A stretch of 5,304 nt of DNA from Thermoplasmata archaeon (GTDB lineage Archaea > Thermoplasmatota > Thermoplasmata > Lutacidiplasmatales > UBA184), in the NCBI GenBank assembly GCA_030040755.1, contig JASHTC010000051.1, positions 1 to 5,304 of the forward strand, in the 5' to 3' direction. The notes under the pieces are model-generated. The model saw only the letters and a program-made list of their open reading frames with translations, did not search any database and had not been told where the DNA came from. The translations under genes were made by a program, and so were the position numbers. Shown here one piece after another: positions 1-5,304 of the stretch. Every line of letters begins with the position of its first letter. Position 1 is the stretch's first letter.

Positions 1-102
1 CAGTGGAGATATTTCTCGCTTCCGAAGCGAAGGTCCGGAGCAAGACGGGCCCTGGCGCGGTCCGGACCAAGTCGGGGGGAGGGCCGACTCTCTAACGGTG
101 GG

Positions 103-177
103 TGGGCCCAGTCGGATTTGAACCGACGACCTCCCGGTTATCAGCCGGGTGCTCCAGCCAGCCTAAGCTATGGGCCC
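103..177 (-). tRNA. tRNA-Ile (anticodon GAU)
   Basis: The minus strand folds into a complete cloverleaf. The 7-bp acceptor stem (177-171 with 110-104) is fully paired. The D-stem is 168-165 with 154-151, and its last pair is a wobble. The anticodon stem CCCGG/CCGGG (149-145 with 137-133) carries the loop CTGATAA with anticodon GAT at 142-140. The variable region has 5 nt, and the T-stem GTCGG/CCGAC encloses TTCAAAT. The discriminator base is A at 103. It is followed by CCC, so the CCA tail is not encoded and must be added after transcription, as is common in archaea. No intron is present. GAU decodes the isoleucine codons AUC and AUU. A TATA-like box lies about 24 bp upstream. No oligo-T terminator is visible downstream on the transcribed strand. 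Confidence 0.97.
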
Positions 178-198
178 CGCCGTCAGCAAATTCGCCCG

Positions 199-204
199 AA
201 TATA
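199..204 (-). promoter_or_regulatory. TATA box of the tRNA-Ile gene
   Basis: Read on the minus strand this is TATATT. It stands out in G+C-rich surroundings and is centred about 24 bp upstream of the mature tRNA 5' end at 177. It is preceded by a purine-rich stretch (GGAAGGGG) where the TFB recognition element would lie. The spacing matches archaeal TBP/TFB promoters and implies initiation at or a few bases before the tRNA. Confidence 0.7.
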
Positions 205-301
205 GCCCCTTCCGGGCGGAGCCCTCTGCTCAACCTCGACTGGATGTAGTACCCGGCCGCGGATCACGCACGCTCGAATCCGGCCCCACGACCCGGAGCC
301 A

Positions 302-320
302 ATCCCGACGGGCCCGGGAT
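302..320. repeat. Small inverted repeat after the zinc-ribbon gene
   Basis: The arms ATCCCG (302-307) and CGGGAT (315-320) are perfect complements around a 7-nt loop. They lie about 20 bp beyond the stop codon of the minus-strand zinc-ribbon gene. A 10-bp palindrome, GAGGCGCCTC (325-334), lies between the repeat and that stop. A weak RNA hairpin at the transcript 3' end is possible. No U-tract follows, so I do not call a terminator, and in DNA this G+C-rich such short repeats also occur by chance. Apart from these repeats and the tRNA promoter, I see nothing in 178-339. Confidence 0.3.
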
Positions 321-339
321 ACCCGAGGCGCCTCTCGTT

Positions 340-684
340 TCATCCCGAGGGACGAGGCTCGAGGACCGTCGCGCAACTGTCGCAGTACGTCGCACTCCAA
401 CGATTCTCGTTCCCGCACGAGGGGCAACGGGGGGAAAAGACCCAGTACAGGACCACCAGACCGAGTCCAAGCACGACGGCGATGACGCCGGCGGCGAGCA
501 GCGGGAGTTCCCAGTTGGCGTAGGGCTGATCGGTCCCGGCGGGGACCCCGGGGAGCGTATAGAGCGGCAGCCAGCCCGCGAGTGCGATCAAGACGCTGCC
601 GGCGGCCAACGAAAGGAGCCCGAAGCCGAGGAAGAGCATCACGGCGAGGCGACGCGGCCAGAACCCCTGGACGGGCTCGCCCAT
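340..684 (-). CDS. Small membrane protein with two TM helices and a C-terminal zinc ribbon
   Basis: This is a 114-residue protein I cannot assign to a named family. Two long hydrophobic segments (about residues 12-38 and 61-83) should form a membrane hairpin. The segment joining them, about 22 residues, contains Pro, Gly and Tyr. After TM2 comes a treble-cysteine-pair ribbon: C87-x2-C90, ten residues, then C101-x2-C104. This is a typical four-cysteine zinc-binding ribbon, ending in a short Pro/Arg tail. The positive residues at 11-12 (RR) and after TM2 suggest that both ends face the cytoplasm, with the ribbon inside. The ATG at 684 is the only plausible start. It has no SD and only a weak A/T-containing stretch (GTTCAAGA) about 30 bp upstream. 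The gene lies 70 bp downstream of the ABC permease gene on the same strand, so it may be the last cistron of that transcript. The function is unknown. Gene call confidence is high; a link to the exporter is only contextual. Confidence 0.8.
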   Translation of the reverse strand: MGEPVQGFWPRRLAVMLFLGFGLLSLAAGSVLIALAGWLPLYTLPGVPAGTDQPYANWELPLLAAGVIAVVLGLGLVVLYWVFSPRCPSCGNENRWSATYCDSCATVLEPRPSG

Positions 685-722
685 TGCGAAGTGGAAGTGG
701 TAGGGGGGGTCTTGAACGTCCC

Positions 723-754
723 GTCGACCCGAGTTGACGGAGCGTCGGGTCGGC
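723..754. repeat. Inverted repeat between permease 2 and the zinc-ribbon gene
   Basis: The arms CGACCCGA (725-732) and TCGGGTCG (745-752) are perfect 8-bp complements around a 12-nt loop. One wobble pair and one further G-C pair extend them to 723/754. The outer edge abuts the stop codon of permease 2 (757-755). As RNA it would form a stable hairpin right after that stop. No U-tract follows, so it could be an attenuating or mRNA-stabilising hairpin, a weak terminator, or chance. The rest of the 70-bp gap shows no convincing TATA box. Confidence 0.4.
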
Positions 755-1579
755 TCAGAACCGGGCGATGCTCCCCGTGCTCAGGGCGCGGCGCTCGAAG
801 TACTCCCAGCACCCCATAGCCAGCCCGAGGGAGACGACTCCCGAGAACGCGACCGCGGCCCACAGGAGGGCGAGGGAACCGAACGCCTCTCCCGAGATGG
901 AGGCACGGATCGCGGCGAGCCCCCACGTCAGGGGGTACCCGTCTCCGATCCACTGCAGGACCGGGGGGAGGCTGGACAGCGGGAAGTTCACGCCCGAGAG
1001 GAGCAGCCCGATGAACAGGAAGATGTTCCCGAGGATGATCGAGGTCCGCAGGTATAGGGCGACCCCGCCGAGCAGGAGCCCGAAGCCGACCATGGCGAAC
1101 GCCGTGAGCACGACGGAGACCGCGAGCTCGGGGAGGGTCGCGACCGGGATGGTCACTCCGAAGAAGAGGGCGGCGTAGGTCAACCCGACCGTGACCGTCG
1201 CGAGCGATATCAGGATCGGGATGAACCCCCGGCCGAAGTAGAGCGCGAACCGGCCGGCGGGGGAGACGAGCAGGTGCTCCATCGTCCCCTGCTGCTTCTC
1301 GGAGTCGGTCGTCTGACAGACCGAGAATACGCTCGAGTACGTGACGGTCGCCACCGCGTTCCCGAGAGCGACGTAGGCGACGTCGGAGGCGCCGCCGCCC
1401 CCCAGCGTGACGACGAACGCAAAGAACACCATCTGGGTGAGCGGGATGACGAAGACGGTCCCGAGCACGAAGTCGATCCGCATGAAGCCCAGGGTCGTGC
1501 GGGGGGCAAGGAGCGCGTTCGCCCACATCGTTCGCCAGAACTGCGGATGCGGGACGGTCGTCGGGTTCGCCAGCGCCAT
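755..1579 (-). CDS. ABC-2 type exporter permease, second subunit
   Basis: This 274-residue integral membrane protein has the ABC-2 (DrrB-like) layout: a short cytoplasmic N-terminus and about six hydrophobic segments, near residues 36-57, 68-88, 117-141, 150-172, 180-202 and 235-258. Between the second and third segments lies the family motif EKQQGTMEHLLVSP (94-107), the cytoplasmic stretch with conserved GT-x-E-x-L typical of these permeases. The Pro-rich SGVNFPLSSLPP stretch (195-206) after the fifth segment is also typical of the family. It should pair with the upstream permease and the ATPase to form an exporter in the cytoplasmic membrane. The ATG at 1579 lies 6 bp after the permease 1 stop. 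A GAGGT at 1587-1583 overlaps that stop and may act as a close-set ribosome site, so translation is probably coupled. The sequence does not reveal the substrate; drug, lipid or polysaccharide export are all possible. Confidence 0.9.
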   Translation of the reverse strand: MALANPTTVPHPQFWRTMWANALLAPRTTLGFMRIDFVLGTVFVIPLTQMVFFAFVVTLGGGGASDVAYVALGNAVATVTYSSVFSVCQTTDSEKQQGTMEHLLVSPAGRFALYFGRGFIPILISLATVTVGLTYAALFFGVTIPVATLPELAVSVVLTAFAMVGFGLLLGGVALYLRTSIILGNIFLFIGLLLSGVNFPLSSLPPVLQWIGDGYPLTWGLAAIRASISGEAFGSLALLWAAVAFSGVVSLGLAMGCWEYFERRALSTGSIARF

Positions 1580-1585
1580 CGGACC

Positions 1586-2392
1586 TCAGTACTCCGAGAG
1601 GTTGCCGACCTCGAGGACGTGGCGTTCGACCCGGTGGAAGATCCCTCCGGCGATGCCCGCATACACCGCCGTGGAGACGACCGCTCCCACGAGGTCGACC
1701 TGCCAGCCCCACCCAAAGCCGGTATACCCGGGGATGGAGACATACCGGAGCGCGTCGAGCGCCCAGGTCGGCGGGAAGAGTAGCGCGATCGGGTTCGTCC
1801 AGAACGGGAGGAGGATGACCGGGAACATGCAGCCCGTCCCGACATAGAAGGCGAACTCCCCGATGTTCTGGATGAAGCCGGCGTATCGGGTGTAGACGTA
1901 GGCGGCCGCGAAGAGCACGCCGACGCTCGCCAGCGTCACCATGACGAACAGGAACAGCACGACGAACAGCGCGGGGTTCGGGAGCGCCGGTGGCCCACCC
2001 GCGGCGACGACCACGACGCCGTAGACGATCCCGCCGCCGACGAGTCCGATGACGATGTTCCATAGGATCCGTCCGAGCACGACGTAGAGGTAGGGGCTCG
2101 GCGACTGGATCGTCGGCTCCAGCGTGCCGAACACCCGGTCCTGACCGGTCGCCCAGCCGCTCCCGTAGAGCGTCTGGCCCCACATGCTCATCATGCCGGC
2201 CCCGAGGATCGCGTAGGTAAGGAAGTACGGGCCCGCCCCCCGGAACAGCTCGAACGACACCAGTCCGAAGATCACCGGGGCGATCATCGAGGGAACCAGC
2301 CACTGGGGGTCGGCCATGAACTGGAGGACCGCCAGCCGCAGCGATGCGACCGTCGTCCGGAGGCGCGAGACCTCCCCCGCGGCCAGGGCCAT
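1586..2392 (-). CDS. ABC-2 type exporter permease, first subunit
   Basis: This 268-residue membrane protein has about six predicted helices, near residues 30-50, 56-75, 105-130, 140-165, 177-197 and 232-253. The ABC-2 motif is GQDRVFGTLEPTIQSPSP (83-100), containing the conserved GT-x-E followed by a proline-terminated loop. The stretch PVILLPFWTNPIALLFPPTW (191-210) matches the Pro-rich region usual before the last helix. It is clearly different in sequence from the second permease, so the membrane part is probably a heterodimer, although both proteins begin MALA. The start ATG shares one base with the ATPase stop (TAATG). A strong SD-like stretch lies 7 nt upstream, and these two points fix the start. 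The product acts in the cytoplasmic membrane as a transport channel half; the substrate is unknown. Confidence 0.9.
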   Translation of the reverse strand: MALAAGEVSRLRTTVASLRLAVLQFMADPQWLVPSMIAPVIFGLVSFELFRGAGPYFLTYAILGAGMMSMWGQTLYGSGWATGQDRVFGTLEPTIQSPSPYLYVVLGRILWNIVIGLVGGGIVYGVVVVAAGGPPALPNPALFVVLFLFVMVTLASVGVLFAAAYVYTRYAGFIQNIGEFAFYVGTGCMFPVILLPFWTNPIALLFPPTWALDALRYVSIPGYTGFGWGWQVDLVGAVVSTAVYAGIAGGIFHRVERHVLEVGNLSEY

Positions 2393-3375
2393 TAGCTCGC
2401 CTCCTCCTCCACGAGGTCCAGGTAGACGTCCTCGACGGAGGTCCGACGTTCGCGGATCGTGAGCTCGGGGTGCTCGCGGAGCGCCGCCTTCACGTGCTCG
2501 ACGCCAGTGACGCCCGTCCGCATCCGGAGCGTGAGGCGGGTCCGGGGACCGTACTCCTCGCTCGCCACCTTCGAGACGCCGGGAAGGGCGCGGAGCGCGT
2601 CCACCTCCCGGTCCTCGAACCCGTAGGCCTCCGCCTCGATGGTCCGGTCCCCGCCGACACGGCTGCGCAGGCCGGGGATGGTGTCGTGCGCGACGACCCT
2701 CCCCCGCGAGAGGACCGCGAGCTCGGGGCAGAGCTCCTCCGCCTCGAACATGTAATGGGTCGTGAGCAGGATGGTCACCCCGTCCTGGATGAGCGAACGG
2801 ACGAGCTTCCGGGTCTCCCGGGCGCTCTTGGGGTCCAGTCCGATCGTCGGCTCGTCCAGGAACAGGATCGCCGGGCGGTGTAGGATGCCCCGGGCGATGT
2901 GCAGCTTCTGCTTCATCCCCCGCGAGTACTCCTCGACCCGTCGGTCGGCCGCGCTCGATAGGTCGACCCGTTCCAGGACCTCGGTGATGCGGCGCTCGCG
3001 CTCACTGACGGGGATCCCATAGAGGTCGGCAAAGTACCGCAGATTCTCCCGGGCATTAATCCGGCTGTAGAGTCCTCTCTCCCCGCCCAGGACCAGACCG
3101 ATCCGAGGACGAAGCCAGTCGGTCTCCCTGGTGACATCATGCCCGAGGACCTGAGCCGTCCCGGAGGTCGGCAGGAGGAGCGTCGAGAGGATCTTCACCA
3201 ACGTGGTCTTCCCGGCCCCGTTCGGCCCGAGAAGGCCGAAGATCGAGCCCGCGCGAACCCGGAGGTTCACCCCCTTCAGGGCCTCCGTCCGCACGACCTC
3301 CCGGAAGAGGAACCCTTTCCGGGATTCGAACACCCGGACCAGGTCGCGGACTTCGATGGCTGCGTCGTCGCTCAT
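2392..3375 (-). CDS. ABC-2 type exporter ATP-binding protein (DrrA-like)
   Basis: This 327-residue ATPase energises the two adjacent permeases. Visible motifs in order are Walker A GPNGAGKT (50-57), an ABC signature in the variant form YSRGMKQ (150-156), Walker B ILFLDEP (170-176) with catalytic Glu175, D-loop GLDP (179-182) and the switch His207 in TTHYM. The Q-loop region reads GLVLGGERGLYSRIN (93-107), with no glutamine where one is usual. Residues from about 230 to the end form the C-terminal extension common in daunorubicin-resistance-type ATPases. The length suits that family. I chose the ATG at 3375 because the family N-terminus begins there and a TATA-like box lies about 30 bp upstream. 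The frame stays open far upstream, but only as the antisense of the E1 alpha gene. There is no SD, so the mRNA is probably leaderless or nearly so. The gene heads the exporter operon and overlaps permease 1 by one base. Confidence 0.93.
   Translation of the reverse strand: MSDDAAIEVRDLVRVFESRKGFLFREVVRTEALKGVNLRVRAGSIFGLLGPNGAGKTTLVKILSTLLLPTSGTAQVLGHDVTRETDWLRPRIGLVLGGERGLYSRINARENLRYFADLYGIPVSERERRITEVLERVDLSSAADRRVEEYSRGMKQKLHIARGILHRPAILFLDEPTIGLDPKSARETRKLVRSLIQDGVTILLTTHYMFEAEELCPELAVLSRGRVVAHDTIPGLRSRVGGDRTIEAEAYGFEDREVDALRALPGVSKVASEEYGPRTRLTLRMRTGVTGVEHVKAALREHPELTIRERRTSVEDVYLDLVEEEAS
2400..2410 (-). promoter_or_regulatory. Strong Shine-Dalgarno of permease 1 inside the ATPase gene
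   Basis: The minus strand reads GGAGGAGGAGG, three overlapping SD cores, ending 7 nt before the permease 1 ATG. It lies within the codons for the last ATPase residues (an EEE run). This contrasts with the SD-less first gene of the operon and supports SD-driven or coupled initiation at internal cistrons. Confidence 0.7.
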
Positions 3376-3397
3376 GGGAGGCCGCCGCCACCCCTTG

Positions 3398-3421
3398 GCC
3401 GGTATAAGTATTTGGACCGGC
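3398..3421. promoter_or_regulatory. Dyad enclosing the TATA box of the exporter operon (candidate operator)
   Basis: The perfect 6-bp arms GCCGGT (3398-3403) and ACCGGC (3416-3421) flank 12 bp. These 12 bp hold most of the TATA element of the ATPase promoter. A dimeric repressor bound here would block TBP. The symmetry is directly visible; the operator role is inferred. No regulator gene is present in the window. Confidence 0.45.
3403..3410 (-). promoter_or_regulatory. TATA box of the ABC exporter operon
   Basis: Read on the minus strand the element is TACTTATA, preceded by CCAAA, which could serve as the TFB recognition element. It is an A/T island in G+C-rich DNA, centred about 31 bp before the ATPase ATG at 3375. 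Archaeal initiation about 25 bp downstream would leave at most a few leader bases, which fits the absence of an SD. Confidence 0.65.
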
Positions 3422-3544
3422 GACTGGAGGCCGCAACGACCCTTCCGAAAGCCGTTCCAAGCGGGAGAATTCCCGTTCGCGTGGGGGGCCCGCGGTTCCG
3501 GGGGCGCGCTCGCGAGGGTCGGCCTGCCCGAAACCCCTGTATCG

Positions 3545-3550
3545 TTATAT
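3545..3550 (+). promoter_or_regulatory. TATA box of the 2-oxoacid dehydrogenase operon
   Basis: TTATAT is centred about 26 bp before the E1 alpha ATG at 3574, which places the expected transcription start at or next to the ATG. No SD lies in the intervening bases, so a leaderless mRNA is likely. Between this box and the divergent TATA box (3411-3544) I see only G+C-rich sequence with no clear element. Confidence 0.65.
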
Positions 3551-3573
3551 CGCGGGTCTCTGTCGGTTCGCCG

Positions 3574-4659
3574 ATGAGCAGCGGAGGGACCGTGACGGCC
3601 ACTCCACCGGCCGCTGGGCCGGTCCAGTTGACGCTCACCCCGGCCGACCGGATGGAGGCCTACCGCACGATGTTGCTCTCCCGGGCGACGGACGACCGAT
3701 GCATCTCGTTGCAGCGGCAAGGTAGGATCGGGTTCTACGTCCCAGCCTCGGGCCAGGAGGCTGCCCAGGTCGGGAGCGCCCGCGCCCTCGCGAAGGAGGA
3801 CTGGGTATTCCCCGCCTATCGTGAGTTGGGGGTCGCGCTGACGCGGGGGGTGCCGCTCCCTCAATTGCTGGACCAGTTCATCGGGAACTCGGGCGACCTC
3901 TGTAAGGGCCGCCAGATGCCCAACCACTACGGATTCCGGGAGTACCGGTTCGTCACGGCCTCCAGCTCCATCGGGACCCAGATCACGCAGGCGGTCGGAG
4001 CGGCCCTCGCCGCACGCTACCGCAAGGAGCCCGTCGTCACGCTCACCTATTTCGGCGACGGGGCGACCAGCTCGAACGACTTCCACGCGGGGCTGAACTT
4101 CGCGGGCGTCTTCCACGCGCCGACGATCTTCTTCTGCCAGAACAACCAGTGGGCCATCTCCCTGCCCCGGGAGAAACAGACCCGCAGCGCGACCCTGGCC
4201 GAGAAGGCGCAGGCCTACGGGTTCCCGGGAGTCGTGGTCGACGGGACCGATGTCGACGCCGTCTACCAGGCGGTCGCGCTCGCTCGCCGCCGCGCCCTGC
4301 TGGGCCACGGTCCCACCCTGATCGAGGCGCAGGTCTACCGGTTCGGGCCCCACTCCACGTCCGACGACCCGCGTCGGTACCGGATGGACTCGGAAGTGGC
4401 GCAGTGGAAGGAGAACGACCCGATCAAGCGGCTCAAGGAGCGCCTGGTCGCCGACGGTCAGCTGGACGAACCACGGGACGGCCTGATGGTCGAGGCGGCG
4501 CGCGCGGAGGTCAACCGGGCCGTGGAGGTCGCGGAGAAGGTCGCCCCCGTGGAACCCGGCTCGTTCCTGGAGGACGTGTTCGCCCGCCCGACGGCGCAGC
4601 TCCTCGAGGAGCGGGCTGGCTTCGAGGCCCTCCTGCGGGAGGACGTGGTGCGTCCGTGA
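3574..4659 (+). CDS. pdhA: Pyruvate/2-oxoacid dehydrogenase E1 component, alpha subunit
   Basis: This 361-residue protein has the usual length for the alpha chain of alpha2beta2 E1. E1 decarboxylates a 2-oxoacid on thiamine diphosphate and passes the acyl group to the lipoyl arm of E2. The TPP/Mg motif runs from GDG (161-163) to NN (190-191). Other family blocks are FYVPASGQEA (54-63), DWVFPAYRELG (76-86) and GRQMPNHYG (112-120). The loop FGPHSTSDDPRRYR (257-270) resembles the regulated loop of branched-chain E1 more than the HSMSDP form of PDH. In the TPP loop the family's usual TSEGDFH is TSSNDFH (165-171). The start at ATG 3574 fits the family N-terminus and the TATA spacing. The upstream open frame is antisense to the ATPase gene. 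Pyruvate or branched-chain specificity cannot be decided here; Thermoplasma acidophilum is known to have a complex active on branched-chain oxoacids. The stop overlaps the E1 beta start. Confidence 0.94.
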   Translation: MSSGGTVTATPPAAGPVQLTLTPADRMEAYRTMLLSRATDDRCISLQRQGRIGFYVPASGQEAAQVGSARALAKEDWVFPAYRELGVALTRGVPLPQLLDQFIGNSGDLCKGRQMPNHYGFREYRFVTASSSIGTQITQAVGAALAARYRKEPVVTLTYFGDGATSSNDFHAGLNFAGVFHAPTIFFCQNNQWAISLPREKQTRSATLAEKAQAYGFPGVVVDGTDVDAVYQAVALARRRALLGHGPTLIEAQVYRFGPHSTSDDPRRYRMDSEVAQWKENDPIKRLKERLVADGQLDEPRDGLMVEAARAEVNRAVEVAEKVAPVEPGSFLEDVFARPTAQLLEERAGFEALLREDVVRP

Positions 4660-5304
4660 GCGAACTCACCCTCGTCCAGGCGGTCAACCGCGGGCTCCAC
4701 GAGGCGATGCGGGCCGACCCGGACGTGCTCGTGCTGGGGGAGGACGTGGGGGTCAACGGAGGCGTCTTCCGGGCGACGGACGGTCTCCTGAAGGAGTTCG
4801 GCGAGAGCCGGGTGGTCGACACGCCGCTGTCCGAGACCGGGATCGTCGGCACCGCGATCGGTATGGCCCTCTACGGTCTCAAGCCCGTGGCCGAGATCCA
4901 GTTCCTGGACTTCATCTACCCGGCCTTCGACCAGATCGTGAGCGAGCTCGCCAAGTTCCGCTACCGCTCGGGGGGGCAGTACCCGTGCCACGTGGTGATC
5001 CGGTCTCCCTACGGCGGCGGCATCCGAGGCGGTCTCTACCACTCGCAGAGCACCGAGGCCTACTTCTGCCACACGGCCGGACTCAAGGTTGTCATCCCGT
5101 CCACGCCGGCCGATGCGAAGGGACTGCTCCTCACCGCCATCCAGGACGAGGACCCGGTGATGTTCCTCGAGCCCAAGCGCATCTACCGTTCGGTGACCGG
5201 CGAGGTCCCCGACGGGGACGTGCGGGTGCCCTTCGGCAAGGCCCGTCGAGTGCGAGAGGGGAGCGACGTTTCCCTGATCGCCTACGGCGCGATGGTACCT
5301 GTCG
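4656..5304 (+). CDS. pdhB: Pyruvate/2-oxoacid dehydrogenase E1 component, beta subunit (3' end outside window)
   Basis: The first 216 codons are present; family members are usually about 325 residues, so roughly the last third is missing at the window edge. The translation begins VSELTLVQAVNRGLHEAM, the standard E1 beta opening. Visible landmarks are LGEDVG (27-32), the DTPLSE block (55-60) whose Glu60 should activate the TPP aminopyrimidine, and the SPYGGGIRGGLYHSQSTEA stretch (117-135) with the conserved active-site His129. Next come VIPSTPADAKGLL (146-158) and the start of the C-terminal transketolase domain near residue 190. The GTG start overlaps the E1 alpha stop in GTGA, so translation is coupled. 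A GGGAGG at 4637-4642 is rather far upstream (13 nt), while GGTG at 4647-4650 is nearer. With E1 alpha it forms the heterotetramer that holds TPP at the subunit interface. E2 and E3 genes probably follow outside the window. Confidence 0.95.
   Translation, partial: MSELTLVQAVNRGLHEAMRADPDVLVLGEDVGVNGGVFRATDGLLKEFGESRVVDTPLSETGIVGTAIGMALYGLKPVAEIQFLDFIYPAFDQIVSELAKFRYRSGGQYPCHVVIRSPYGGGIRGGLYHSQSTEAYFCHTAGLKVVIPSTPADAKGLLLTAIQDEDPVMFLEPKRIYRSVTGEVPDGDVRVPFGKARRVREGSDVSLIAYGAMVPV

Noticed and set aside
1..95. Possible C-terminus of a plus-strand gene entering from the left (frame 3, ending TAA at 93-95, final residues KSGGGPTL)
   Set aside because: About 30 codons with reasonable codon use would fit a gene end converging on the tRNA. 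Another frame also stays open here, no family is recognisable, and GATATTT at 9-15 could instead be a TATA box for a minus-strand gene outside. It cannot be decided from this window.
102..485. Plus-strand frame of 127 codons beginning MGPVGFEPTTSRLS
   Set aside because: Its first part is the antisense translation of the tRNA-Ile gene, a well-known annotation artefact, and the rest is low-complexity Arg/Ser/Pro sequence overlapping the zinc-ribbon gene.
639..2303. Minus-strand frame of 554 codons overlapping both permeases
   Set aside because: The translation is dominated by Arg, Pro, Gly and Asp with no domain. It is an out-of-frame shadow of the two permease genes, typical of G+C-rich DNA.
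3139..3573. Upstream extension of the E1 alpha frame (145 codons)
   Set aside because: It is antisense to the ATPase gene and has no resemblance to an E1 alpha N-terminus. The TATA box at 3545-3550 and family length support the ATG at 3574.
3376..4353. Upstream extension of the ATPase frame (about 326 more codons)
   Set aside because: It is antisense to the E1 alpha gene and runs through the divergent promoter region. The ABC domain is complete from the ATG at 3375.
4458..5072. Minus-strand frame of 204 codons opposite the E1 genes
   Set aside because: It is complementary to two strongly recognisable coding sequences and has no domain or ribosome site of its own.
1..5304. CRISPR array, insertion sequence, integrase or phage gene
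   Set aside because: I saw no regularly spaced repeats, transposase or recombinase motifs, or terminal inverted repeats. The window reads as ordinary chromosomal genes.

Overview
The window looks like a piece of a G+C-rich archaeal chromosome. Three signs agree. A tRNA-Ile(GAU) gene lacks an encoded CCA end. TATA-like boxes lie about 24-31 bp upstream of the tRNA and of two protein starts. Those two first-of-operon starts have no Shine-Dalgarno sequence, as expected for leaderless mRNAs, while internal cistrons use strong SDs or overlapping stop/start codons. A G+C-rich member of the Thermoplasmatota would fit, because Thermoplasma carries an E1-type 2-oxoacid dehydrogenase complex and leaderless promoters. 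This placement is inference; haloarchaea or other lineages are not excluded.

Layout. Bases 1-100 are a short flank with small palindromes and no secure gene. A tRNA-Ile gene lies on the minus strand (103-177) with its own TATA box. Next on the minus strand is a 114-residue membrane protein with a C-terminal zinc ribbon (340-684), transcribed toward the tRNA. Upstream of it is a compact minus-strand cluster for an ABC-2 type exporter: ATPase (2392-3375), permease 1 (1586-2392) and permease 2 (755-1579). The ATPase and permease 1 overlap by one base (TAATG), and only 6 bp separate the two permeases. A 198-bp divergent promoter region (3376-3573) separates this cluster from a plus-strand operon. 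That operon encodes the E1 alpha subunit (3574-4659) and E1 beta subunit (4656 to beyond the window) of a pyruvate/branched-chain 2-oxoacid dehydrogenase, overlapping by GTGA.

How the genes work together. The ATPase and two unlike permeases should form a heteromeric membrane exporter of the DrrAB/ABC-2 kind with unknown substrate. The zinc-ribbon protein may be an accessory or an unrelated neighbour. E1 alpha and E1 beta form the alpha2beta2 thiamine-diphosphate decarboxylase that feeds acyl groups to an E2 lipoyl transacylase, which is probably encoded further right together with E3. Nothing here is a clearly new system. The most unusual points are a perfect dyad enclosing the exporter's TATA box, an ATPase without the usual Q-loop glutamine, an altered TPP-loop residue in E1 alpha, and the small membrane zinc-ribbon protein beside the exporter.
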